IMG/VR virus record: IMGVR_UViG_3300017758_000124
Span: 1-25,243 of that record
Length of the DNA: 25,243 nt
Strand: one strand, 5' to 3'
DNA from: a virus
Both the position numbers and the translations under genes were made by a program. The notes under the pieces are model-generated. The model saw only the letters and a list, made by a program, of their open reading frames with translations. It was not told the origin of the DNA and searched no databases. Below, piece after piece: positions 17,552 to 23,630 of this stretch; within the stretch, counting starts at the first letter, position 1, and each line of letters begins with the position of its first letter.

Positions 17552-17835
17552 AGTTTATACAAATCATCGCTGTGTACCATTATCCAAAACCCTTTACGGT
17601 TCTTTTCACATAATGCAATAACTGGTGTTTTATTTTCTGTATCAGCTATTTCTTTAGTTTCATCCCATAAGGTTATTGCTGTGTGTTTGGCACGTAGTTT
17701 ACATTCAATAAATAGGCTTTCATGTATAACATCTGCACGGGTTATTTTACCGTTGCCACCTGATAGCGGTGTACGAACCCCCCCAAAAAATTTGGCCACG
17801 TTTCGTTCTCGTTGTTTCCATGCTTTATCGCCCAT
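17548..17835 (-). CDS. PD-(D/E)XK nuclease, VRR-NUC / Holliday-resolvase-like
   Basis: A 95-residue protein opening GDKAWKQRERNVAKFFGGVR, then TPLSGGNGKITRADVIHESL and FIECKLR. D35 and the E44-x-K46 pair are the active-site arrangement of PD-(D/E)XK enzymes, and the W-K-x(2)-E-R-x-VAK-x-(F/L)GG start is typical of small phage resolvase-like members. ATG at 17835 is preferred over the GTG at 17850 because the family begins at this point. No Shine-Dalgarno precedes it, and a -10 element ends 6 nt upstream. Placed between the small and large terminase genes, it may resolve branched DNA before packaging or assist end formation. The substrate is inferred. Confidence 0.78.
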   Translation of the reverse strand: MGDKAWKQRERNVAKFFGGVRTPLSGGNGKITRADVIHESLFIECKLRAKHTAITLWDETKEIADTENKTPVIALCEKNRKGFWIMVHSDDLYKL

Positions 17836-17841
17836 AGTGAC

Positions 17842-17870
17842 ATAATACACACAACATTAACTTAACGCAA
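17842..17870 (-). promoter_or_regulatory. Promoter for nuclease/large terminase operon
   Basis: On the minus strand TTGCGT (17865-17870) and TATTAT (17842-17847) are 17 nt apart. The predicted start point falls at or next to the A of the ATG at 17835, so the mRNA would be leaderless. The -35 has only three matches to TTGACA, which would fit an activated promoter. Confidence 0.55.
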
Positions 17871-17887
17871 CTCCCATGTGATAGCTG

Positions 17888-17901
17888 TTAACTTAGGTTA
17901 A
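17888..17901. promoter_or_regulatory. Operator copy 1 (TTAACTTAGGTTAA)
   Basis: Perfect arms TTAAC/GTTAA around a 4-nt spacer. The centre lies about 60 nt upstream of the predicted start point of the nuclease/terminase promoter, a position more usual for an activator than for a repressor. Confidence 0.6.
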
Positions 17902-18201
17902 TTTCTAAATAGGCCCTGCGCTGTGCGGATGAAAGCATTATATATGACAAGGGGAGGCACTTTGGGGGGTGGGGGGGTCTGTTGCGCGCGTGTGCCTGTG
18001 ATATGTGATGCCGTGTTCCCCTGTGTATGTATATGTGAAGCATTATGCGTAGGGTATCTTTAGCAAGACCGCGCAGACATGTGGCCTAGCGGGCAAATGC
18101 GTGTGTGTGTGTGCGATGAACCTTTTTTCTGGAAGGTATGGCAAGGCTAGCCAGTGTGTCTTCCCCTATATAGGTATAGGAGTAATGAGCAGTATACTGT
18201 G
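17902..18201. other. Gene-free, G-rich stretch beside small terminase; candidate packaging (cos/pac) region
   Basis: No convincing coding frame is present. By eye it is more GC-rich than its surroundings and includes G6-T-G7 (17964-17977) preceded by GGGG at 17951, enough G-tracts for a quadruplex. It also has a GT-dinucleotide run near 18101-18114 and recurring short words: GAAAGCATTAT at 17931, ATATGTGATGC at 18001, ATATGTGAAGCATTAT at 18031. A perfect 10-bp palindrome CAGTATACTG lies at 18190-18199, just after the small terminase stop. Adjacency to terS and repeated words are what a terminase recognition site would show; the cut position cannot be read. Confidence 0.4.
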
Positions 18202-18615
18202 CTAATGCTCTGTGCTTTTACTAGACCCCGCGTTAATGGATTGCAGCAGGTGTTCTAGTTCTGTCTGTAGTTCCTCGTCAGTACGTTGCTTGGTTACGTC
18301 TTCTACCTTGTGGACTGTCTGGTAGCCTGTACGGTCAAGGATGCTGTTGATAGCACCTAACTTGACAGATGCCGCTACCTTGTCGTCTGTGATCAGGCTT
18401 TGTAGTTTCTCAACCGCCATAGGTACAGCGCCGCCTAATGCAGCACGTGTAGCTAAATCAATCTCGTTTACTAGCTTGCGCTTTAACTCGTAGCCCTGTT
18501 GTTCGGCTGTGGCTTTTGAGTAGCCCGCTTTGATTGCAGCATGTGTTGCATTGCCTAACTGACTAAAGTAGTCAACGAATGCTTTTTGCTTATCTGTCAA
18601 CGTTTTTGCGCTCAT
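18202..18615 (-). CDS. terS: Terminase small subunit (Terminase_2 type)
   Basis: A 137-residue protein whose opening LTDKQKAFVDYFSQLGNATHAAIKAGYS is the standard amino-terminal helix-turn-helix of Terminase_2 small subunits, the DNA-recognition domain. The following GYELKRKLVNEIDLATRAAL and VEKLQSLITDD segments belong to the oligomerisation region, and the acidic carboxyl end (EDVTKQRTDEELQTELEHLL) contacts the large subunit in relatives. The only sensible start is ATG at 18615; no Shine-Dalgarno lies in the 15 nt before it and a consensus TATAAT ends 7 nt upstream, suggesting a leaderless transcript. The gene begins the late leftward operon and is next to a probable packaging site. Confidence 0.92.
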   Translation of the reverse strand: MSAKTLTDKQKAFVDYFSQLGNATHAAIKAGYSKATAEQQGYELKRKLVNEIDLATRAALGGAVPMAVEKLQSLITDDKVAASVKLGAINSILDRTGYQTVHKVEDVTKQRTDEELQTELEHLLQSINAGSSKSTEH

Positions 18616-18622
18616 ATTAGTT

Positions 18623-18650
18623 ATTATAACCTAAAGTAGTTTAAGTGCAA
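18623..18650 (-). promoter_or_regulatory. Late leftward promoter for small terminase
   Basis: Minus-strand TATAAT (18623-18628, fully consensus) with weak TTGCAC (18645-18650) 16 nt upstream. The start point would coincide with the ATG at 18615. A weak -35 together with late timing suggests an activator is used; the TAGGTTA half-site overlapping it resembles half of the operator. Confidence 0.5.
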
Positions 18651-18671
18651 TATATAAAGGTAAATTAATTC

Positions 18672-18699
18672 TTGCGTGCATTTATAAATAGTGTATGAT
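18672..18699 (+). promoter_or_regulatory. Promoter of rightward accessory cassette
   Basis: TTGCGT (18672-18677) and TATGAT (18694-18699) are separated by 16 nt. The start point falls near 18706, inside the operator at 18699-18712. The mRNA leader is about 25 nt and carries GAGGA before ATG 18731. Confidence 0.55.
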
Positions 18700-18712
18700 T
18701 AACCTATGTTAA
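18699..18712. promoter_or_regulatory. Operator copy 2 (TTAACCTATGTTAA)
   Basis: Perfect arms TTAAC/GTTAA with a 4-nt spacer, overlapping the last base of the -10 and covering the predicted start point of the cassette promoter. Binding here would block transcription of 18731-20648. Confidence 0.7.
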
Positions 18713-18730
18713 CAACAATGAGGATATAAC

Positions 18731-19162
18731 ATGAATACAATATGGACATACAACGATGGTGGTGCAGCAGATGCAGGTTACACTGTCAAAGCAGGTGATT
18801 GTGTATGCAGATCATTTGCTATCGTTAGCGGCAAACCTTATGCAGAGGTTGCAGCGTTAATCAATCAACTTGGTTCTAAGGAACGTAAAACCAAAAAGCG
18901 TAGAGGTAAGTCAACAGCGCGGTCTGGTGTTTACAAACCTACAACCAAACGTCTTGCAGCTATGCTTGGACTTAAATGGACACCAACAATGTTTATTGGT
19001 CAAGGTTGCAAAGTGCATTTGAAAGCAGATGAATTGCCATTGGGTACAATTGCTGTGTCTTGCAGTAAGCATGTAACAGCAGTTATTGATGGCGTAATCA
19101 ATGACACCTATGACCCTTCGCGTAGTGGTACGCGTTGTGTTTATGGTTATTGGAGTAAATAA
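18731..19162 (+). CDS. Papain-like (C-H-D) putative cysteine peptidase or amidase, function unknown
   Basis: A 143-residue protein, first of the cassette. Residues 22-32 (GDCVCRSFAIV) place a cysteine (C24) at the start of a helix. H114 follows a beta-like segment (GTIAVSCSKHVTAVIDGVI), and N124-D125 lies in NDTYDPSRSG. The order Cys-helix, His-strand, Asp is that of small papain/NlpC-like folds, and phage proteins with the pattern DC-x-x-R-(A/S)-x-AI...H-x(2)-AVIDG-x-(I/V)-x-DT-x-DPSR are widespread with no assigned role. A basic segment (KERKTKKRRGKSTARSG, 50-66) splits the two halves. Ribosome binding site GAGGA precedes the ATG. No signal peptide is seen, so it acts in the cytoplasm. The catalytic assignment is inference. 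Confidence 0.75.
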   Translation: MNTIWTYNDGGAADAGYTVKAGDCVCRSFAIVSGKPYAEVAALINQLGSKERKTKKRRGKSTARSGVYKPTTKRLAAMLGLKWTPTMFIGQGCKVHLKADELPLGTIAVSCSKHVTAVIDGVINDTYDPSRSGTRCVYGYWSK

Positions 19163-19163
19163 C

Positions 19164-19361
19164 ATGAAAACATTTTTAAACGTATTTGGTGCAATTGCTT
19201 TGGCTGTCGGATTGATGGCCATTGCAGGCAGTGCCAATGATTGTGATGGCAAGTGCATGGAGTATGCTAACGATTTGCCCACAATGTTAATGGTGGTCGG
19301 TTACGGCCTAATATCAATGCTTGGCGGTGGTGCATGTTTGTACACCGCTAGCAAACTATAG
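19164..19361 (+). CDS. 65-residue small membrane protein
   Basis: The start is ATG 19164, 1 nt after the previous stop; an in-frame start further upstream would lie inside the preceding gene and is rejected. The product has two hydrophobic segments, FLNVFGAIALAVGLMAIAG (residues 4-22, possibly an uncleaved signal anchor) and MLMVVGYGLISMLGGGACLY (about 42-61). Between them is a Cys-containing loop (NDCDGKCMEYANDLP) that could form a disulphide if periplasmic. Function unknown; the position in a small regulated cassette would fit an envelope-acting host-modifying protein. Confidence 0.7.
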   Translation: MKTFLNVFGAIALAVGLMAIAGSANDCDGKCMEYANDLPTMLMVVGYGLISMLGGGACLYTASKL

Positions 19362-19371
19362 GAGCAACAAC

Positions 19372-19959
19372 ATGAGTAAAACAAAAAATGAATACTGGGA
19401 TGATATTGAAAACAACAGCCACAATGATGACAGTGCGCAGGCAGCTATTGCAGAGGGTAAAGCGCAAGCAGCTACACTTGCATCACAAATTGTTGATGGT
19501 TTAAATGGTCAGGAATTAATGTTCTTGGCAGAGGAATTGATAGAGATTGATCAAAGCAAAGCAGAGGCGTTTGCATCATCTTTGTCAGCAGCAATACAGG
19601 ACAAGTACGTCAGCGATTTGTCAAACATCACAAAGTCAAGCAACACAGGTGGAACACATTTACACGGACATTTGAACAGAACATATGATCAACTTGTCAG
19701 TGTGTTTGGTGATCCGCATTTCCGTTACATACCGCGTGCAGGTGCAGAGGATAAGATTGACGTTGAATGGTCGTTTGAGTTTCCTGATGGTCGTGTCTTC
19801 ACTGTGTACAATTGGAAGAATGGCAAAGCATATTGCGGACATCAAGGCGAAGACGTTGAACACATAAAAGAATGGAATGTCGGTGCGCATGGCATGAGTG
19901 CTTACCATAGCCTAAAAGAGTTGCTAGATATGAAACTTGGAGCAGAAAAGAATGGATAA
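19372..19959 (+). CDS. 195-residue hypothetical with conserved phage carboxyl-terminal domain
   Basis: ATG 19372 with AGGAG upstream is the natural start. Residues 1-95 are acidic and helical (DDIENNSHNDDSAQAAIAEG; LMFLAEELIEIDQSKAEAFA). Residues 105-190 have the form YDQLVSVFGDPHF...KIDVEWSFEFPDGRVFTVYN and WKNGKAYCG...IKEWNVGAH. This LV-x-x-FG-x-P / VEW-x-x-x-F-x-DG-x-V-x-T-(I/V)-YN / W-(H/N)-(I/V)-G arrangement recurs in many phage proteins of unknown role and looks like a small alpha/beta module. No catalytic residues can be assigned. It overlaps the next gene by 8 nt. Confidence 0.75.
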   Translation: MSKTKNEYWDDIENNSHNDDSAQAAIAEGKAQAATLASQIVDGLNGQELMFLAEELIEIDQSKAEAFASSLSAAIQDKYVSDLSNITKSSNTGGTHLHGHLNRTYDQLVSVFGDPHFRYIPRAGAEDKIDVEWSFEFPDGRVFTVYNWKNGKAYCGHQGEDVEHIKEWNVGAHGMSAYHSLKELLDMKLGAEKNG

Positions 19960-20158
19960 CCCGTTCTTCAGTGTTGGCAAAGTGTGGGTTGAAAGCGTTG
20001 TTAGAGATCATCTAAAAGGCTTATCGCCCACACAACAGCAACAAGCAATTGACTATTTAATCAACAACAAACAGGAATTGCATATTGGCTTTGATGATGG
20101 CTTGCGTGCAATCTTGGATGATTGGGTAGTCAAACAAAACAAAAAGTTAACACCGTGA
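19952..20158 (+). CDS. 68-residue hypothetical, cassette gene 4
   Basis: The product starts MDNPFFSVGKVWVESVVRDH and contains a helical middle (SPTQQQQAIDYLINNKQEL) and IGFDDGLRAILDDWV. ATG 19952 overlaps the previous stop and has GGAG 11 nt upstream; a TTG at 19937 is possible but less likely. It is soluble and neither strongly acidic nor basic. No family is recognised. Its stop overlaps the GTG of the next gene (GTGA), so the cassette is tightly coupled. Confidence 0.65.
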   Translation: MDNPFFSVGKVWVESVVRDHLKGLSPTQQQQAIDYLINNKQELHIGFDDGLRAILDDWVVKQNKKLTP

Positions 20159-20316
20159 TTTGGCGTTTTGGTATTAGTGGCGTGCTATGGACGCTTTCAA
20201 TCTATCTTGTTGTAGTAGACAGGAACACATTGGATGCGTCTATTGTTGCGCTTTGGGGTGTCATAAACATATGGCATGCAATAGAAGAAAACAGAAGGAA
20301 GGAAAGAAAACAATGA
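20155..20316 (+). CDS. 53-residue small membrane protein, cassette gene 5
   Basis: The start is taken as GTG 20155, which overlaps the preceding TGA; an upstream ATG at 20122 would run 36 nt into that gene. The product MIWRFGISGVLWTLSIYLVV has a first membrane segment at about residues 5-21, a short polar turn (DRNTLD), a second hydrophobic stretch (ASIVALWGVINIWHAI, 28-43) and a basic tail (EENRRKERKQ), which suggests the carboxyl end is cytoplasmic. Two-helix hairpins of this size in phages include holins, but no lysis gene is nearby to support that. Function unknown. Confidence 0.6.
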   Translation: MIWRFGISGVLWTLSIYLVVVDRNTLDASIVALWGVINIWHAIEENRRKERKQ

Positions 20317-20648
20317 ACCAAAAACAAGCAATTGAATATTTAAAAAGTATAATTGATGAAGGTGACACCATTTATTATGTTGTCAAACAAGTCAGCAATT
20401 CTGGCATGTACAGACACATCACGTTTTATAAATTTGGTGTTAAAGATGAGTTTCGTGAAGGTGAGGACAGGGTTGAACCTTACTGGCTAACGCGTACAAT
20501 GTGCGTTGCTTTGGATTATAGATTTAAAGACAAAACAGAGTGCATGGGCGTGTCTGGTTGCGGAATGGATATGGGTTTTCATGTTATTCATCAATTGGGT
20601 CATGTGTTGTTTGGCGATGGTTACAAATTAAAATCTAAATCATTGTAA
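20313..20648 (+). CDS. 111-residue conserved phage protein (VSxSGMxRxI / GCGMDMGFH type)
   Basis: ATG 20313 overlaps the previous TGA and follows GAAGGAAGGAAAG. The protein has DTIYYVVKQVSNSGMYRHIT (residues 17-37) and MGVSGCGMDMGFHVIHQLGH (78-97). The pair of motifs V-S-x-SGM-x-R-x-I and GCGMDMGFH-x-(V/I)-x-x-LG marks a family found in phages and plasmids of unrelated hosts, without a known function. The fixed Cys, Met, Asp and His residues of the second motif look like a ligand or metal site. It is the last cassette gene and its stop abuts the stop of the convergent nuclease gene. Confidence 0.8.
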   Translation: MNQKQAIEYLKSIIDEGDTIYYVVKQVSNSGMYRHITFYKFGVKDEFREGEDRVEPYWLTRTMCVALDYRFKDKTECMGVSGCGMDMGFHVIHQLGHVLFGDGYKLKSKSL

Positions 20649-21008
20649 CTATTCCCAAAATAAATTGTTTCTTGTAAACGGGTTGGATGGATTTATCTGA
20701 CCCGTTTTTTTATCTTCATAATCTAACCAATCTTTCACAATCTGCAGCAGTTCTTTTTGTGTGCCATAGTTCCCTTCAAACTCTTTTGGGCTTGTGTGAT
20801 AGCCATATGTGCCACGGTGGTGCATGTAGCAAAGCGGTATTACATCAAAATGACTAGACCGTCTGCCCATGCCCGTTTTATCTTTTATGTGGTGTATTTC
20901 TGCAGGTGAATCGTAATGGCCTAACGTAGCACAGGCAACGCATCCCAACGCAGCAACGCGTGACATGTGTTTCTTTTCTTCAATCGTTGCCTGTTTTTTT
21001 TTAGCCAT
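20649..21008 (-). CDS. Ref-like HNH endonuclease
   Basis: The 119-residue product begins MAKKKQATIEEKKHMSRVAA. A zinc-binding and HNH-type pattern follows: C23-x2-C26, H39-H40 in PAEIHHIKDKTGMGRRSSHF, then IPLCYMHHRG (C60, H63, H64) and GYHTSPKEFEGNYGTQKELL. This arrangement matches the nuclease core of phage P1 Ref, a RecA-dependent endonuclease, and related DUF968/NinG-like phage enzymes. ATG 21008 is chosen over the TTG at 21023, which would extend further into the preceding gene. It is the last gene of the leftward early operon. A terminator for the opposite strand lies inside its 3' end. Confidence 0.78.
   Translation of the reverse strand: MAKKKQATIEEKKHMSRVAALGCVACATLGHYDSPAEIHHIKDKTGMGRRSSHFDVIPLCYMHHRGTYGYHTSPKEFEGNYGTQKELLQIVKDWLDYEDKKTGQINPSNPFTRNNLFWE
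20676..20711 (+). terminator. Intrinsic terminator of the rightward cassette, inside the opposing nuclease gene
   Basis: A perfect 8-bp stem AAACGGGT/ACCCGTTT with a 16-nt loop is followed by an unbroken T-run to 20711. It ends plus-strand transcription 28-63 nt past the last cassette gene and lies within coding sequence of the convergent nuclease gene. On the minus strand the stem is not followed by a T-run, so it is one-directional. Confidence 0.8.
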
Positions 21009-21339
21009 ATTTCTTACGTTCAATGGTTTGGTTAATCATGTTGGTCTTCCATTTCTCAAAGTTTATATCAACAATCTTTTTTTCCCAAGCCCATTTTAGT
21101 TCTTCCTCAACAGCTTCACCAAGCCCTTCAATGTGTTCTTTGTAACGTGGGTCTGCTCTGGCCTCACGTTCTTGACCTGCAGCAGTCTTCTCACCTTTAA
21201 GCATGTATTCTTTCATAAGATCGGACAGCATTATCTGTCTACCATGTTCAAGCACAGTAAGATTACGTTTTGCGGCAGCATGTTTCTTGCCTACCTCACG
21301 CAACGTGTGCATTTGTTGTTCTTTAGCGTCCTCTGACAT
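21001..21339 (-). CDS. 112-residue hypothetical between helicase and nuclease
   Basis: A charged, helical protein opening MSEDAKEQQMHTLREVGKKH and continuing AAAKRNLTVLEHGRQIMLSD. A middle segment (GEKTAAGQEREARADPRYKE) and a carboxyl region with WAWEKKIVDINFEKWK follow. ATG 21339 is preceded by GGGGGTG; an ATG at 21351 is also possible. It overlaps the helicase gene by 17 nt and the nuclease gene by 8 nt. Small helical proteins at this place in early operons may be replication accessory factors, but no family is recognised here. Confidence 0.65.
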   Translation of the reverse strand: MSEDAKEQQMHTLREVGKKHAAAKRNLTVLEHGRQIMLSDLMKEYMLKGEKTAAGQEREARADPRYKEHIEGLGEAVEEELKWAWEKKIVDINFEKWKTNMINQTIERKKYG

Positions 21340-22816
21340 AAGCACCCCCATTTGATTTGGCTTTCTTTATTTGCAAGTGGCGCAGGTAGCCTTTGACCTC
21401 ATCGCCCACAGGTTTTGGCATTACACGTTTACTGTGTGGAAAATGCCCAAACTTTTCTTTGAATGTCCAATCAGCCCAACCTGACTTGTAACCTTTTTGT
21501 CTGCTGTGAAACAAAAGTTGTGCGTAAAAATCTTGCTTGTCCTGTGCATTAACATCTGCTTTTGGTAATTCAACCAAACGTCCTTGTTTAATCAATACCT
21601 TCTTGTCTGCTTCCGTTGGTGCATGACCACACACAGGGCAAGTTCTCAATATCCTTGTTGGCTCATATACAGCGTTACATTTAGTGCAAGTAAACGGCTG
21701 CTTATCTATTTCTTTTCGTTCTTTATTTTTCTGTCGTGTAATTTTATCTGTTGTTAATTCCCAATCAGGCACATCTTCAGGGAAACCGTGTTCGTAAACA
21801 CAACCTGCATGGTCAATAATCAATGTATCTTTCTTGCCTTCAAATGGCCTCAATGATCTACCAACCATCTGCAAGTACATGCCGTATGACTTTGTAGGTC
21901 GTGCAAGTACAACACATGAAACTTTTGGTTCATCCCATCCTTCGGTCAACACTTGGCAGTTAGATAAAACTTTAATCTTACCATGGTGTAAATCATGCAG
22001 CACTTGTTCACGCTCTAGTTCATCCATGTCACCATCAACATGACCTGCAGCTATGCCGTTATCATTAAATATTTTAGATATGTATTTACTGTGTGCAATT
22101 GATGTAGCAAACACAACAGTTGGCCTATCCTCTGCATATCGTAACCAATGGGTAACAAGATCACCTACTAATTTAGGTGTGTTCATACGTTTGTTTAGGC
22201 CACGCTTTTCGTAATCACCTGCCATAATCTTTAAACCTTTTAAGTCTGGCAATGTAGGTGCAACAACACGGTTAGGCACAAGGTAACCCTGTTCTGTAAG
22301 TTTTCGTATGCTGCCACACTCTATCAAGTCATCATAAATACCGCCCAAACCTTTGCCATCGTTACGTACAGGTGTTGCAGTTAAACCAATTACAAACGCA
22401 TCTGGATAATCATTAATAAGTTCTCTAAATGATTTGCTTACACTACGGTGTGCTTCATCTAATATAATTACATCTGCATATGGTTTGTTAAAATATTTAT
22501 TATCTTTTCTGATTGTGTAAGTTTGTATGCTTGCAACCTGTGTCCTTGCACCAATGTTAGCTGATCTGCCTGCCATAATAACGCCATGGTTCACATCAAA
22601 ATGCCTAAGTTTATCGCTGCATTGATCAATTAATTCACGTCTATGTGCTACAAACAAACAATCATTACTTTTTTCAACAGCAGCTTTAATCATTGCACTA
22701 GCTATTACTGTCTTACCGCTACCAGTTGGAGCAACAAGCAACAGCTTTTTATTACCTGCCCTCATTGATTCACGTAAATTATCAAGTGCTGTTTGTTGGT
22801 AATCTCTAAGGTGCAT
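21323..22816 (-). CDS. Superfamily 2 DEAH-type helicase with zinc ribbon
   Basis: A 497-residue ATP-dependent DNA translocase. The Q-motif-like opening LRDYQQTALDNLRESMRAGN is followed by Walker A APTGSGKT (29-36), DEAH at 120-123 (VIILDEAHRS), motif III TAT at 146-148, motif V region VLTEGWDEPKVSCVVLARPT and motif VI QMVGRSLRP (316-324). A four-cysteine zinc ribbon (C377, C380, C393, C396) sits after the helicase core. This is the SSL2/XPB-like type III restriction-helicase group often encoded by phages, where it is thought to act at replication origins or recombination intermediates. It overlaps the primase gene by 11 nt. Confidence 0.92.
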   Translation of the reverse strand: MHLRDYQQTALDNLRESMRAGNKKLLLVAPTGSGKTVIASAMIKAAVEKSNDCLFVAHRRELIDQCSDKLRHFDVNHGVIMAGRSANIGARTQVASIQTYTIRKDNKYFNKPYADVIILDEAHRSVSKSFRELINDYPDAFVIGLTATPVRNDGKGLGGIYDDLIECGSIRKLTEQGYLVPNRVVAPTLPDLKGLKIMAGDYEKRGLNKRMNTPKLVGDLVTHWLRYAEDRPTVVFATSIAHSKYISKIFNDNGIAAGHVDGDMDELEREQVLHDLHHGKIKVLSNCQVLTEGWDEPKVSCVVLARPTKSYGMYLQMVGRSLRPFEGKKDTLIIDHAGCVYEHGFPEDVPDWELTTDKITRQKNKERKEIDKQPFTCTKCNAVYEPTRILRTCPVCGHAPTEADKKVLIKQGRLVELPKADVNAQDKQDFYAQLLFHSRQKGYKSGWADWTFKEKFGHFPHSKRVMPKPVGDEVKGYLRHLQIKKAKSNGGAYVRGR

Positions 22817-23630
22817 ATCTATTCCATATATCTTTTACCTGAAACAATACTTCGTTGTGGTTTTCAGGTGGGTTACAAGCGTTTGCAAATTTTAAGGCTT
22901 CTTCATTTGCATATTCCATGCTTTCGCCACGCTTTCTAATTGCTATCAACATCTTTACCAATGCAGCATGCCTGTCACCCTTGCCTACACCATATCGTAA
23001 TGTACCTGAATACTTGCCTTGATACATTGATGGTTGATAATCTGTTTTGATTGTAGCTTGTTGTGGTCTTTGTAATCCAAGACCATCACGTATCTCTGCC
23101 ATTGTGTATGGTGTATCAATGCCCTGCGCACCAATTACTTTAATTGGATATGGTTTTGTTTTGTTATGATAAAACCCTGCAAGTCGCATTACTCTTGGCA
23201 AGTCTTTGACAACTGGGTCTGAATTAAACTTTGCAGCTAATGCTTGCTGATACAATGTAAATGATTCTAATGGCATATCACTTACTAACCAATAACAATG
23301 GTATTTATCAGGCGATGTGTTTAAAATAAAATTAGGTTTAAGATCAAAGTGATCGGGCAATGGTGTACCATCTAAATCTATAAACACAGCCCTAACTTTT
23401 GTAATATTTTTTGTGGTTCTGCCCTGTAAATCTGTCTGATTTACTGTAAAAAATACACCTGCACCCTGTTTGTTTAATGACCATAGTTCATCTATGTGTT
23501 CTTCCAATGTGCCATGTAACTGTCTAATTATTTTCCTGTTCTTACCCTTGTCACAAAACGTTTGGAAACTGTGATGTGTACCAAATGCTTGTATAAATAT
23601 GCCATGGTGACTATTTGGATTGTACTTCAT
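22806..23630 (-). CDS. AEP-type (RepB-like) DNA primase / replication protein
   Basis: A 274-residue protein from ATG 23630, which has GGGG upstream; an earlier in-frame start at 23669 lies deep within the previous gene. Residues 79-88 (VRAVFIDLDG) contain the D85-x-D87 pair of archaeo-eukaryotic primases. H111 in DKYHCYWLVS is the second motif, and LPRVMRLAGFYHNK (144-157) matches the carboxyl motif of RepB/plasmid-type primases. The end (GDRHAALVKMLIAIRKRGES, then EEALKFANACNPP) resembles a PriCT-type helical domain. It would synthesise primers for leading-strand initiation. Partner helicase and DUF1376 genes are adjacent and overlapping. Confidence 0.85.
   Translation of the reverse strand: MKYNPNSHHGIFIQAFGTHHSFQTFCDKGKNRKIIRQLHGTLEEHIDELWSLNKQGAGVFFTVNQTDLQGRTTKNITKVRAVFIDLDGTPLPDHFDLKPNFILNTSPDKYHCYWLVSDMPLESFTLYQQALAAKFNSDPVVKDLPRVMRLAGFYHNKTKPYPIKVIGAQGIDTPYTMAEIRDGLGLQRPQQATIKTDYQPSMYQGKYSGTLRYGVGKGDRHAALVKMLIAIRKRGESMEYANEEALKFANACNPPENHNEVLFQVKDIWNRYAP

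Noticed and set aside
18626-18639. Seventh operator overlapping the small terminase promoter (ATAACCTAAAGTAG)
   Set aside because: Only one half-site (TAGGTTA on the minus strand) matches; the other arm is too different to list as an operator.
18699-18712. Operators as CtrA boxes (TTAA-N7-TTAA)
   Set aside because: Spacing between the TTAA words is 6 nt in every copy, and the outer variants keep the palindrome rather than the direct-repeat rule, so a CtrA site does not fit.
18911-20011. Minus-strand frames opposite the accessory cassette (18911-19282, 19660-19908, 19799-20011)
   Set aside because: Low-complexity translations with Cys/His/Thr excess, opposite well-supported coupled plus-strand genes.
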